Source of the DNA: a bacterium SCSIO 12643
GTDB lineage: Bacteria > Bacteroidota > Bacteroidia > Flavobacteriales_G > Salibacteraceae
Assembly: GCA_024398135.1 (NCBI GenBank)
Contig: CP073750.1
Location: forward strand, 2,480,001-2,544,000
Length of the DNA stretch: 64,000 nucleotides
Direction of reading: 5' to 3'
Shown: positions 33,908 to 44,688 of the stretch, in pieces
Layout of the letters: each line of letters opens with the position of its first letter
Position numbering within the stretch: the first letter of the stretch is position 1
Made by a program: the position numbers and the translations under genes
The notes under the pieces: model-generated
Told to the model about the DNA's origin: nothing
Database searches by the model: none
What the model saw: only the letters and a program-made list of their open reading frames with translations

Positions 33908-34840
33908 TTAGATGTCCATTCCATCTAAAATATCTTTAACACCACGAACAGCTACAGAAGACTCTTCTAAAAGCGCTTTTTCATCACTGTTTAGGTCTAA
34001 TTCGATAATTTTCTCAATACCGTTTTTACCTAAAATTACAGGTACACCCAAGTAAATATCATTTTGATCATACTCACCGGTTAACCATGCACACACAGGG
34101 AAAACTCTTTTTTGATCTCTAACGATAGCTTCTACCATTTGTGCAGCAGCAGCACCAGGCGCATACCATGCAGAAGTTCCTAGTAATTTAACGATTTCAC
34201 CACCACCAGTTTTTGTGCGATCAACAATAGCTTGTAGTTTATCATCATCAATTAATTCAGTTACAGGAATACCCCCTACAGTTGTATATCTTGGAAGTGG
34301 TACCATAGTATCACCATGACCACCCATTAATACAGCTTGAATATCTTTTGGAGAAACGTTTAATTCTAAAGCAAGGAAAGAGCGGTAACGTGCTGTATCT
34401 AAGATACCAGCCATACCAAATACTCTACTTGAATCAATACCAGCAGTTTTAAATGCTTGATAAGTCATTACATCTAATGGGTTAGACACAATGATGATAA
34501 TTGCATCAGGAGAATGTTTAATCACTTGTTCAGTTACTGATTTTACAATTCCTGCGTTAGTTGCGATTAAGTCGTCACGACTCATCCCAGGTTTACGTGG
34601 CAGCCCTGAAGTAATAACAACAACTTCAGAACCTGCTGTAGCTTCGTAATCATTGGTTACACCAATGGTTCTTGAATCATACATGTTAATTGGAGAAGTC
34701 TCCCACATGTCTAAAGCTTTACCTTCGGCAACGCCATCTTTAATATCAAGAAGAATAATTTCATTAGCCACTTCATTGTGAGCTAATACATTGGCACAAG
34801 TAGCGCCTACGTTTCCGGCACCTACAACGGTTACTTTCAT
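33908..34840 (-). CDS. mdh: Malate dehydrogenase
   Basis: 310 residues of the LDH/MDH superfamily, interconverting malate and oxaloacetate with NAD in the TCA cycle. The Rossmann loop is GAGNVGAT (7-14). The substrate loop has RKPGMSRDD with the Arg that selects malate over lactate (near 82). Also present are VSNPLDVMTY and catalytic His175 in MGGHGDTMV. A TACATTTG element lies about 50 bp upstream (minus strand, 34898-34891) as a likely -7 box. The gene ends at a strong bidirectional terminator. Confidence 0.96.
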   Translation of the reverse strand: MKVTVVGAGNVGATCANVLAHNEVANEIILLDIKDGVAEGKALDMWETSPINMYDSRTIGVTNDYEATAGSEVVVITSGLPRKPGMSRDDLIATNAGIVKSVTEQVIKHSPDAIIIIVSNPLDVMTYQAFKTAGIDSSRVFGMAGILDTARYRSFLALELNVSPKDIQAVLMGGHGDTMVPLPRYTTVGGIPVTELIDDDKLQAIVDRTKTGGGEIVKLLGTSAWYAPGAAAAQMVEAIVRDQKRVFPVCAWLTGEYDQNDIYLGVPVILGKNGIEKIIELDLNSDEKALLEESSVAVRGVKDILDGMDI

Positions 34841-34989
34841 CTTAGTTTATTTGTATAAATGTATTATTAATTCGCTATTTTTAGCAGCTCCAAATGTAGC
34901 ATTTTTGATAAATGCACGAAATGATGTGTGTTAACTTTTTAACATGTTATAAGTATATTTTTTTTATATACTATATTAAAAATTAGAGT

Positions 34990-36291
34990 TTAAAAAGCAG
35001 GAGCAGTAATAGGATTAAATCTATAATAATAATTTGCTGTGGTGACGTGGAAGTATCCGTAGATTAGTGAATTGGTTTTACCGTAAAATCGTCCATTAGT
35101 TTTGGCTCTTTGATAAACACCAGGATATTTTGTTAATACTGAAACTGGTCCCATAAGGTTTCCAAAATAGTCAAGACTCTGAGATACAATTGCAATATCA
35201 GCATTTCCATATGTCCAACTGCTGTTATTGTTTTGAGCCCATAAAATTTCAATTTGATTGTTACTTGAATAAGATACATCTTCTAGTTTACAAGCTCCAC
35301 TTGTTATTGTTTGAGTTAAGGAAGAACCAGTGTTATCGGATGTTATTGAGATTATTTGATTTCCAGAAGATCCGGCTACATCAAATACAACTGTGCGATC
35401 AGTTCCTATAACATATAAAGGATTCCAAGTTGATGGAGAATTTGGAGTTAGAACTCCTAGATTCCCGGGACTACAGATTCTAACTTTTGGAATTGAAAAA
35501 TTTGAAGAATATACCTGATTAAGACTTTGCGTAGTCAATGAACTACTATTAAAGCCGATAGAGTTTTCCCAAACTTGTGCTTGACCACTTGCAGTAGCTA
35601 CAGAAAAAGCCAAAATGATTTGACCATTGCTTGTTTGAGAGTGTGTGCAAGTATGATCAAAAGAGTTAATAGCATCTCCAGGGTTTAAAGATGTAAGTTG
35701 CGAAATTGGAGGATTAGCCTGCTGGTTTATGGGTGTATTCCAGTTAATTAAAAAACCATAGATATTATTATTCGAGACATATGTTAAGACAGCATATAAA
35801 TCTCCAAATGTTTCAAGGCTTATTTTTTCCGGAACCATATTTAGATTAATACCGGCTATGGTGACAGCCGCTTGTGTACTAGAATATGAAAATCCACTGG
35901 GAACTCTGTGTTCTAAAATCAATTGCCCATTCTCTACAATAGCAATCAAAGCATTACCTGTTTTTGGGTTAATCACTATATCCGAGCTAGAAGCATTATA
36001 ATTAAGCACTTCAGAGGAGTTTAGTAATGGTGAGGAAGAAAGATTTGTTGTGCTGCCCCAATAGTATTCTAATGGACCAGAAGCTAAATTTTTCAGAATA
36101 TTGGCTACATAATGAGCGGTTCCTGAGTTGTAAATTTCAGCACAATAGACATTTGAATGGCTAATATCTTGTGAGCCAGCTACACTTGGGTTTGTAGAAG
36201 GAAGAGTTATTTGAGAAATACTTTTAACGGAAAGAATCACCAGAAGAAAAAAAATAGATGTAAGGTGTTTTAAGTAATATTGATTTTTCAT
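34990..36291 (-). CDS. Secreted protein of unknown function, beta-rich
   Basis: The start at 36291 gives 433 residues with a signal peptide ending in KSISQ; an ATG 12 codons upstream would spoil it. The mature protein is rich in Ser, Asn, Thr and Gly, poor in Lys, and shows repeated beta-type stretches such as NALIAIVENGQLILEH and DLYAVLTYVSNNNIYGF, compatible with a beta-propeller. It ends FNPITAPAF, and no T9SS C-terminal signal is recognisable, so it may stay in the periplasm or use another route. It is divergent from a two-gene unit for a small secreted protein and a large adhesin. Confidence 0.7.
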   Translation of the reverse strand: MKNQYYLKHLTSIFFLLVILSVKSISQITLPSTNPSVAGSQDISHSNVYCAEIYNSGTAHYVANILKNLASGPLEYYWGSTTNLSSSPLLNSSEVLNYNASSSDIVINPKTGNALIAIVENGQLILEHRVPSGFSYSSTQAAVTIAGINLNMVPEKISLETFGDLYAVLTYVSNNNIYGFLINWNTPINQQANPPISQLTSLNPGDAINSFDHTCTHSQTSNGQIILAFSVATASGQAQVWENSIGFNSSSLTTQSLNQVYSSNFSIPKVRICSPGNLGVLTPNSPSTWNPLYVIGTDRTVVFDVAGSSGNQIISITSDNTGSSLTQTITSGACKLEDVSYSSNNQIEILWAQNNNSSWTYGNADIAIVSQSLDYFGNLMGPVSVLTKYPGVYQRAKTNGRFYGKTNSLIYGYFHVTTANYYYRFNPITAPAF

Positions 36292-36451
36292 ATTGGTTAT
36301 ATTTAAATATATTAGAATTAGACTCAAAGGTAGATGTTTTTTTTCAATATTATTGTGATACTAAATCAAAATGGTTACTTTGCTGAAAAGCATAGACATC
36401 TATTTTAAACTTATTACGTCTGGCATAGGAGAAACAGTTTTGGAACGGAAA

Positions 36452-36889
36452 ATGAATTTTAAAGGAAAAGAATATTACATCTTATTATTTGCTCTTTGCA
36501 GCTCGTTTATTGTATTTGCACAATCTAATGGAATAGATAAGAGAATTGTAGATATGTATGGGCCTACAATGGTAGCACAGATGGAAACTGAACAACCTCA
36601 AACATTAGCATACTTAAATTATTATATTCAGTATGGATATAAGATTATAACAGATTTACCTCAAGAAAAAGTATCTAATTTTCCTGATATAAGTTCTTTG
36701 AAATTTAAGCAATCTCAAAAAACTGTTACTATAGAAGACATTGAAAACTTGAACATACTAATGCTGGATATTATTCGTGAGCATGACCAGTTTTTAACCT
36801 ATCGAATTGGAGATACAGGTAAAGTAATAGTGTTTATTGCACCAGACCAAGTGTTGAGTGGATATTTGCTAACTCAAGAAAACAAATAA
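36452..36889 (+). CDS. Small secreted protein of unknown function upstream of the adhesin gene
   Basis: 145 residues from the ATG at 36452, which is followed by a signal peptide ending in IVFAQ; an upstream in-frame start at 36371 would add 27 residues before the signal and is less likely. The mature part is mixed alpha/beta with many Glu, Ile and Tyr (YLNYYIQYGYKIITDL), with no recognised domain. Only one base separates its stop from the next gene, so the two are translationally linked and it may be a partner or chaperone of the adhesin (inference). Confidence 0.65.
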   Translation: MNFKGKEYYILLFALCSSFIVFAQSNGIDKRIVDMYGPTMVAQMETEQPQTLAYLNYYIQYGYKIITDLPQEKVSNFPDISSLKFKQSQKTVTIEDIENLNILMLDIIREHDQFLTYRIGDTGKVIVFIAPDQVLSGYLLTQENK

Positions 36890-36890
36890 G

Positions 36891-39800
36891 ATGAAGAAGT
36901 ATTTGGTTGTTATATTGAGTTTGATTGTTTCGCTTGCTGGTTATTCGCAAACTATTCTAATGAATACTGGAACGTATAATACATGTTCTACCCAATTTGA
37001 ATCGAGCACCGGATTTGGTTCTGGTGGTCCAGGAACTCCCGGGTATACAAATAATGAAAACTATACATTGACCTTTTGTCCGTCAATAGCGGGAAATATC
37101 ATTTCAGTAAACTTTGCCTCATTTGTAATGGGACCGGGTGATGTTCTTACCGTGTATAATGGAAGCTCAACAGCAGCGCCTCTATTAGGCGTGTATGATG
37201 CTACAAATCCTGTTTTTGGAACGATTTCGGCAATATCAAGTACAAACCCAGGAGGATGTTTGACCTTTCATTTTATTTCTGATACAGCGGGTATTGGAAA
37301 TGGGTGGACTGCTTCGGTTTCGTGTAGTATTCCATGTCAACAATATACAATAGAAACTGTTTCAATTGATCCTGATACTTCTATTGGTGGATTTATTGAT
37401 ATATGTGATCTAGATACTGCGGAGATTACTGTTGCTGGAATTTATCCAAATAACAATTTGAATTACAATCAAAATGATTCAAATGTGAATTTCTATTGGT
37501 ATTATGATTCGACTTTAATTGATTCAGGAACTACCTTGAACTTCCCTCCAGATAGTGCAGGTGCTTTTAGGGTCTCCGTTTTTGCAATCGATAGTTTAGG
37601 ATGTGAAGCGGAGTATAATTTGAACTATTGGTTAAGAGTTTCTACAGAACCAGATTTTACGCCTACATTTTTTGAGTCAGACACAATCTGTTTAGGAGAT
37701 TCTAATATTTTGACATACGGTGCAATTTCGCAAACCTGGAGTAATGCGGATTCAGGAACATCTCAGCCAACCACGTTTTTACCTGATGTTCCGTTTGGTA
37801 GTTCTTCTGCAGTTTATTCTAATACGATTACATTTAGTAAATTTAATTCTGGTGATACGGTTAGTTCACTAGCTGATATCAGTAAGTTTTGGGCTGTGAT
37901 GGAACATACTTTTATTGGAGATTTATCGATTACTATGACTTGCCCAAATGGAAGTAGTGTAATATTAAAGTCATTTCCAGGAGGCGGAGGAACTAACATG
38001 GGGGAGCCGTGTACTGGGACTGGAATAGGAAACGGCTATCTATATGAATGGAAACCAACAGGTAATAACCAAACCAATATGATCAACTATGCTTGTGGGT
38101 GTCCTCCGGTAATTTCACCATGTACTGGATTTAATATTGGGGCGTCTTTACCTGCAAATAGCTATGCACCATTCCAAACAATGAATAATATGATTGGATG
38201 TCCATTGAATGGAACCTGGACTTTAACCATTGTGGATCAATGGGCTGGTGATGATGGTTATCTGTTTTCCTGGGGAATAGACTTAGATTCAAGTTTGTAT
38301 CCTTCGACCGTTGTAACATATAACCCGGGGATTGATTCTATTTGGGTAGATACGGCTGCAAATGCACCTGTAACAATGGTGGGGAATGATTCTTTAATAT
38401 CATATCCTCAAGTGGATAGTGCATCATATTGTTATACGGTAAATATATTGGATGGCTTTGGTTGTACGCATGATACCACTATTTGCTTCTTTGTAAGAGA
38501 TATGTGTGATCCTGCATGTTATACACCTGTGAGCCCCGCATGGACAACGAGTAAGGTGAGTTGTCCTGGTGGATCTGATGGAAGTATTATTGCCACACCA
38601 AATCCGCTGGACATTCCTTATCCATGGACGTTTATATGGACAGACAATTCAGGTAACGTAGTTCAAACTACAGTAGGTTCTACTGTTCCGGATTCTGTTG
38701 GAGGATTAACGCAAGGTTTATATCATTTAGAAATTATTGATGGTAATGGGTGTTCAAGTAACTGGAGTCGAAACGTAGGCACAAAACTTCCATTACAAGT
38801 TTCAGTACCGGTTGTCGGACAAACCAGCTGTGCGGGATCTACCTGTGATGCGAATGCAACCGCAGTTGTATTTTATGGAACACCTCCATATTCATTTTTA
38901 TGGAGTAGTGGAGATACATTATCTAACGCAACTACTTTATGTGTGGGAAGTAATATGGTAACAGTTACAGATGCTAAAGGATGTCAGGAAACATTTGCGT
39001 TTAATGTGACCGAACCTGCTCCAATTGACGCGAGTGCTTCAGGATCTACTTTAATATGTGTGGGTAATTCAACGAATATTACAGGATCTGCAACGGGCGG
39101 AACCCCACCGTATTCTTATACCTGGAGTACCGGAGCAATTACAGCTACTACAGGGGTATCTCCAACGTTGGATCAGTCATTTACCGTTGTGGTTACAGAT
39201 GCAAATAACTGTCCTCCGGATAGTGCTGATGTAACAGTATATGTTAGACCTCCATTGAGTATATCATTTGATAGTCCGGATACATTATGTCCGGGAGATA
39301 CTGTTGGTCTTTTGGCATTTGGACATGGTGGAGATAGTTTATATAATTATCAATGGGAACAAGGCTTAGGAAATACAGCTGCAGTTCAGACTTTGGTAAC
39401 GACTTCTCAATTTTACACTGTAACTGTAACAGATGCTTGTGGAACTGTTCCGGCTGTAGATTCAGTATGGGTTCAAATTGGTGGTTATGCACCATTAAAA
39501 GTGTCAACAACACCTAGTGATACGATTTGTATTGGAGAGCAATTCTATATGTATGCAAAAGCTTCAGGTGGAGATGGGAAGTTCACTTATACTTGGGATA
39601 ATGGTTTAGGAAATGGTCAGGCACATTTGGTAGTACCGACTCAAGCAACCAGTTATACGGTAACAGTTGTGGATGAGTGTTTGACACCAGCAGGTATTGC
39701 AACCATAAATGTGGATGTTGGCAATTTTGAGGATTTTGAAGCGTGGGTGGATACTGCGGTTAATTGTGATCCTGGAACCTTTGAATTTGGATTTGATACG

Positions 39801-40517
39801 GTGAACTCGGCATTTAATTATGAATTGAATTTCGGTAAGGGATATGAAACTGTAGATCCAAGACAAAAGATTGAGCGTTTGTTTACTGCGGATGGATGTC
39901 ATGATGTAACAGTGAGATTAACCTCTCAATATGGATGTATTACTAAAAAGCAATATCCATGTATGTTTAAAGTATTACCAACTCCAATTGCTGATTTTGA
40001 TTTTAAATCGCATCAACCGGATATTCTAGAGCATTATGTAGATTTCTGGGATAAGAGTAAAGGTGCAACCACCTGGTCATGGTATTCCAATGGATCGGAT
40101 TCTGCAATTAGTACGGAAGATCAGTTCAGTTATCCATTCCCGGTTGAAGGTGTATATAACATTAAACTTGTTGTAAGTAATGAGTTTGGTTGTGCCGATT
40201 CAACGAACACGGATTTACCGGTGGCTTATGTAACGACATATTATTATCCAACAGCATTTACTCCAGATGGTAATGGCCATAATGAAGAGTTTAAAATTGT
40301 TGGAGAAGGTGTTATGGATGAAGATTATGACTTGCAAATCTTTGATAGATGGGGAGGCCTGGTATTTAAAACTTCATCGAAAGATCAAGGGTGGAATGGT
40401 AGAATGAACAATACTGGTGATATGATGATGACGGGAGTGTATATGTATACTTATACGTTAAGGCTACATGATGGTAGAAAAATCACGGATTACGGACAAG
40501 TACATCTATTGAAATAA
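36891..40517 (+). CDS. Large SprB-like surface adhesin with CUB, P-domain and gliding-type C-terminal domain
   Basis: 1208 residues. A signal peptide (to about 20) is followed by a CUB-like domain (about 25-150; GDVLTVYNGSS), and a proprotein-convertase P-like domain (about 290-480; HTFIGDLSITMTCPNG and NGTWTLTIVDQWAGDDG). SprB-type and related immunoglobulin-like repeats follow (about 550-930; SCPGGSDGSI, GGTPPYSYTWSTG), with Cys-rich edges, then a PKD-like domain (about 1010-1105). The end, YYPTAFTPDGNGHNEEF with FDRWGGLVF and GVYMYTYTL, is the gliding-motility-associated (T9SS type B) tail. Expected on the cell surface or released by the T9SS. It probably serves adhesion, gliding or particle capture; no catalytic domain is seen. 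Confidence 0.9.
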   Translation: MKKYLVVILSLIVSLAGYSQTILMNTGTYNTCSTQFESSTGFGSGGPGTPGYTNNENYTLTFCPSIAGNIISVNFASFVMGPGDVLTVYNGSSTAAPLLGVYDATNPVFGTISAISSTNPGGCLTFHFISDTAGIGNGWTASVSCSIPCQQYTIETVSIDPDTSIGGFIDICDLDTAEITVAGIYPNNNLNYNQNDSNVNFYWYYDSTLIDSGTTLNFPPDSAGAFRVSVFAIDSLGCEAEYNLNYWLRVSTEPDFTPTFFESDTICLGDSNILTYGAISQTWSNADSGTSQPTTFLPDVPFGSSSAVYSNTITFSKFNSGDTVSSLADISKFWAVMEHTFIGDLSITMTCPNGSSVILKSFPGGGGTNMGEPCTGTGIGNGYLYEWKPTGNNQTNMINYACGCPPVISPCTGFNIGASLPANSYAPFQTMNNMIGCPLNGTWTLTIVDQWAGDDGYLFSWGIDLDSSLYPSTVVTYNPGIDSIWVDTAANAPVTMVGNDSLISYPQVDSASYCYTVNILDGFGCTHDTTICFFVRDMCDPACYTPVSPAWTTSKVSCPGGSDGSIIATPNPLDIPYPWTFIWTDNSGNVVQTTVGSTVPDSVGGLTQGLYHLEIIDGNGCSSNWSRNVGTKLPLQVSVPVVGQTSCAGSTCDANATAVVFYGTPPYSFLWSSGDTLSNATTLCVGSNMVTVTDAKGCQETFAFNVTEPAPIDASASGSTLICVGNSTNITGSATGGTPPYSYTWSTGAITATTGVSPTLDQSFTVVVTDANNCPPDSADVTVYVRPPLSISFDSPDTLCPGDTVGLLAFGHGGDSLYNYQWEQGLGNTAAVQTLVTTSQFYTVTVTDACGTVPAVDSVWVQIGGYAPLKVSTTPSDTICIGEQFYMYAKASGGDGKFTYTWDNGLGNGQAHLVVPTQATSYTVTVVDECLTPAGIATINVDVGNFEDFEAWVDTAVNCDPGTFEFGFDTVNSAFNYELNFGKGYETVDPRQKIERLFTADGCHDVTVRLTSQYGCITKKQYPCMFKVLPTPIADFDFKSHQPDILEHYVDFWDKSKGATTWSWYSNGSDSAISTEDQFSYPFPVEGVYNIKLVVSNEFGCADSTNTDLPVAYVTTYYYPTAFTPDGNGHNEEFKIVGEGVMDEDYDLQIFDRWGGLVFKTSSKDQGWNGRMNNTGDMMMTGVYMYTYTLRLHDGRKITDYGQVHLLK

Positions 40518-40536
40518 GAAAAAGTTAAGTAAAAGA

Positions 40537-40566
40537 AAAGGCGATGAAATTTTCATCGCCTTTTTT
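40537..40566. terminator. Bidirectional terminator after the adhesin gene
   Basis: GGCGATGA and TCATCGCC (within 40540-40560) form a perfect stem over a short AT loop, flanked by A-rich and T-rich tracts. It separates the adhesin gene from the convergent DUF6438 lipoprotein gene. Confidence 0.88.
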
Positions 40567-40575
40567 GTTTTTTTG

Positions 40576-41061
40576 TTATTGGTTTTTCTGCCAATCTATT
40601 TTTTGAGAAACCTCGTAAAGGTATTTAATATAGTCCGCCAGTTCTTTTGGATATTCGGCATAAGCTTTAACCTGATGCTTTTTATTCCCATCTTTAATAT
40701 AAATGATAGAAGTAGGTAAATCCGTTACAGGAGCAGTATATTCAGCCTCTAATTCAAAGAAATTGATGGCATTTGCTTTGTCAATGATTTCAGCAAGCTG
40801 TTTTGGCGAAACATTCGCTATAAAATCGCCTTTAAACTTTACGTTTCGGTCTCCGTGATATTTGGCATTACCTCTACCATAGATTTCCATTTTATGAACC
40901 GGACAGGTGCCAAAACAAGCGGTTTGCTCAAATGATACAACAACTTCATTTACATCATAGGTATTCTTTGATTTAGAATCCGTAGAATAGGCTGCTTCGT
41001 TTTGGTTGGAGCAACCTATAAAAATTAGTAATACAAAGAGTAATGAAGGTAAATGTCTCAT
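40576..41061 (-). CDS. DUF6438-type lipoprotein
   Basis: 161 residues with a lipoprotein signal (IFIGC, Cys17). The mature protein has the DUF6438 hallmark EQTACFGTCPVHKMEIYGRG with two cysteines, followed by a beta-rich stretch that repeats the same pattern seen in this family. The function of the family is not known to me. It lies 1 bp downstream of yidC on the same strand, so it is probably co-transcribed with pyrG and yidC. Confidence 0.8.
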   Translation of the reverse strand: MRHLPSLLFVLLIFIGCSNQNEAAYSTDSKSKNTYDVNEVVVSFEQTACFGTCPVHKMEIYGRGNAKYHGDRNVKFKGDFIANVSPKQLAEIIDKANAINFFELEAEYTAPVTDLPTSIIYIKDGNKKHQVKAYAEYPKELADYIKYLYEVSQKIDWQKNQ

Positions 41062-41062
41062 T

Positions 41063-42949
41063 TTATTTGTTTTTTCTTCTTACCTGACGATTTTGAGCAA
41101 TGTTTTGTGCTTCATTCATTTTGTCAAGTTGCTTCGCAAACATGCCTTTCTTTTTAGGCTTGGCTTTATTTGCCTGTAATTTAGCATGAATTTTATCCTC
41201 GTCAATAAAAAACTTCTTGATGATGAATTGTTGAGCCATTGTAGTCATGTTAGCGGTGAAATAGTACAACGTAAGACCCGCTGCGAAGCTATTTAAGAAT
41301 ACCGCCATCATGATTGGCATCATCCACATCATAATCTTCATTTGCGACTCTTGAGCAGCTCCCATACCACCGCCCATACTCATTTGAGAGTTGTTACGTG
41401 TGTAGAAAATCATGGAAATCGCCATTAACAAAGTAAAACCACTTACATGATCGCCATACATAGGAATATTAAAACCTAGACTCAAAATAGAATCGTATGC
41501 AGATAAATCATCCGCCCATAAGAAGCTTTTCTGACGGAGTTCCAATGCTGCAGGGAAGAATCGGAACATCGCATAAAGAATCGGCATTTGGATCAACATT
41601 GGAACACAACCGGCCATAGGATTTACTCCGGTCTGTTTATAGAGTTCCATGATCGCTTGTTGTTTCTTCATGTTATCTCCATCCTTAAACTTGTTATTGA
41701 TTTCTTCAATTTCAGGTTTAAGAACTTTCATCTTCGCACTACTTAAATAAGTCTTATAGGTAATTGGAGAAAGAATCAGTTTAATGAAGATCGTAAGAAT
41801 TAGAATAATAATTCCGTATGACAATCCTGAGCCATCTAATACGTTAAATACAGGGATTACCAGGAATCTATTTACCCATCCGAAGATTCCCCATCCTAAA
41901 TCGATTTGCTTATCTAATTTAATTCCATATTCTGCCAACATAGAATACCCGTTTGGACCTAAATACATGTCCATATCAATACCACCATTGGTTAATTCTG
42001 CATCAATCTTAGCGGTAAGATCAGCGATATAATCTGTTGATTCAAGGGTTTTGGTAGTTAATACTGTTGAATTCGCCTTGAATTTGTTGTCAGAGATTAA
42101 AGCAACTGAAAAGAATTGTTGTTTGAATGAAATCCATTGCGCAGGAAGTTCTAAAGCTTCTTCATCATCACGACCCTCAGAAAGATAATCTGTATCTCCA
42201 TCATTTGTACGATAGAAGAATGTCGTTTTTTGCTTTTGAAGTGATAATCCTTTTTCCTTGTTTAATGGCTTCATTTGCCAGTTCAACATGATACTGTTAT
42301 TGTTCTCAGCAATCACATCATTCATTCCAACAAAGTTGATTGCATATTTAGACATGTAATCATCCGGGAAAAAGGTGTAACGTTGCTCAATATATCTAGA
42401 GTTATTTCCTGCGTAAGCGCGATAAATAACCACCGTAGAATCATTTTGCGAAGTCGGCTCAATTATCTCAGATTTGAAATAGAAATCCGAAGCTTTAAGC
42501 GTTCTATTTTCAAAGTTGAACGCAAAATCCAGTTTAGTTGAATCTTCAGTAAACAGTAAAAGTGGAAGACTATCATATGTTTGATAATCGTTTAATTCTA
42601 CAGAAACCATTCGACCACCGACATTGCTAAATGTAGCTGTAATCAGTGGGGTTTTTATGGTAGTAAATTCTTCCTTACCAATGGCATTTGCAGCCAGTGT
42701 ACCATATTTAGATTGTAACTCTACATTCTGAATAGAATCAGCATTAACACTCTGATTCGTATCTGCTGGAATAATCTGTTTTGCAGTTTCTACCTTAGGT
42801 TGGCTATTTTGAGCAGCAAGATGTATAGAGTCCTGTTTTGCTTGCGCTTTCATTTGCGCAATTTCTTCAGGGCTTGGCTGATTCAAATATTGCCAAAACA
42901 TGAATATACCTGCGATAAGCAGTAAACCTGTTAGTCCTTTTTTGTCCAT
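41063..42949 (-). CDS. yidC: Membrane protein insertase YidC
   Basis: 628 residues from the ATG at 42949, one base after the pyrG stop; an upstream start would overlap pyrG. YidC inserts and folds inner-membrane proteins with or without SecYEG. An N-terminal helix (about 5-20) is followed by a large periplasmic beta domain (about 60-340), then the five-helix insertase core with GGCVPMLIQMP-like sequence (NPMAGCVPMLIQMPILYAMF) and MMPIMMAVFLNSFAAGL. The C-terminus is strongly basic (Lys/Arg), as expected for ribosome contact. Confidence 0.95.
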   Translation of the reverse strand: MDKKGLTGLLLIAGIFMFWQYLNQPSPEEIAQMKAQAKQDSIHLAAQNSQPKVETAKQIIPADTNQSVNADSIQNVELQSKYGTLAANAIGKEEFTTIKTPLITATFSNVGGRMVSVELNDYQTYDSLPLLLFTEDSTKLDFAFNFENRTLKASDFYFKSEIIEPTSQNDSTVVIYRAYAGNNSRYIEQRYTFFPDDYMSKYAINFVGMNDVIAENNNSIMLNWQMKPLNKEKGLSLQKQKTTFFYRTNDGDTDYLSEGRDDEEALELPAQWISFKQQFFSVALISDNKFKANSTVLTTKTLESTDYIADLTAKIDAELTNGGIDMDMYLGPNGYSMLAEYGIKLDKQIDLGWGIFGWVNRFLVIPVFNVLDGSGLSYGIIILILTIFIKLILSPITYKTYLSSAKMKVLKPEIEEINNKFKDGDNMKKQQAIMELYKQTGVNPMAGCVPMLIQMPILYAMFRFFPAALELRQKSFLWADDLSAYDSILSLGFNIPMYGDHVSGFTLLMAISMIFYTRNNSQMSMGGGMGAAQESQMKIMMWMMPIMMAVFLNSFAAGLTLYYFTANMTTMAQQFIIKKFFIDEDKIHAKLQANKAKPKKKGMFAKQLDKMNEAQNIAQNRQVRRKNK

Positions 42950-42950
42950 T

Positions 42951-44591
<1,641 letters not shown>

Positions 44592-44688
44592 TTATTTACG
44601 GGGCACAAAATTAATATTAAAAGTGTACTTGCTCAGTAATGATAGAAATTATTTGAAGATTTTAACTGATTATAGAAGCTTCAATTTT

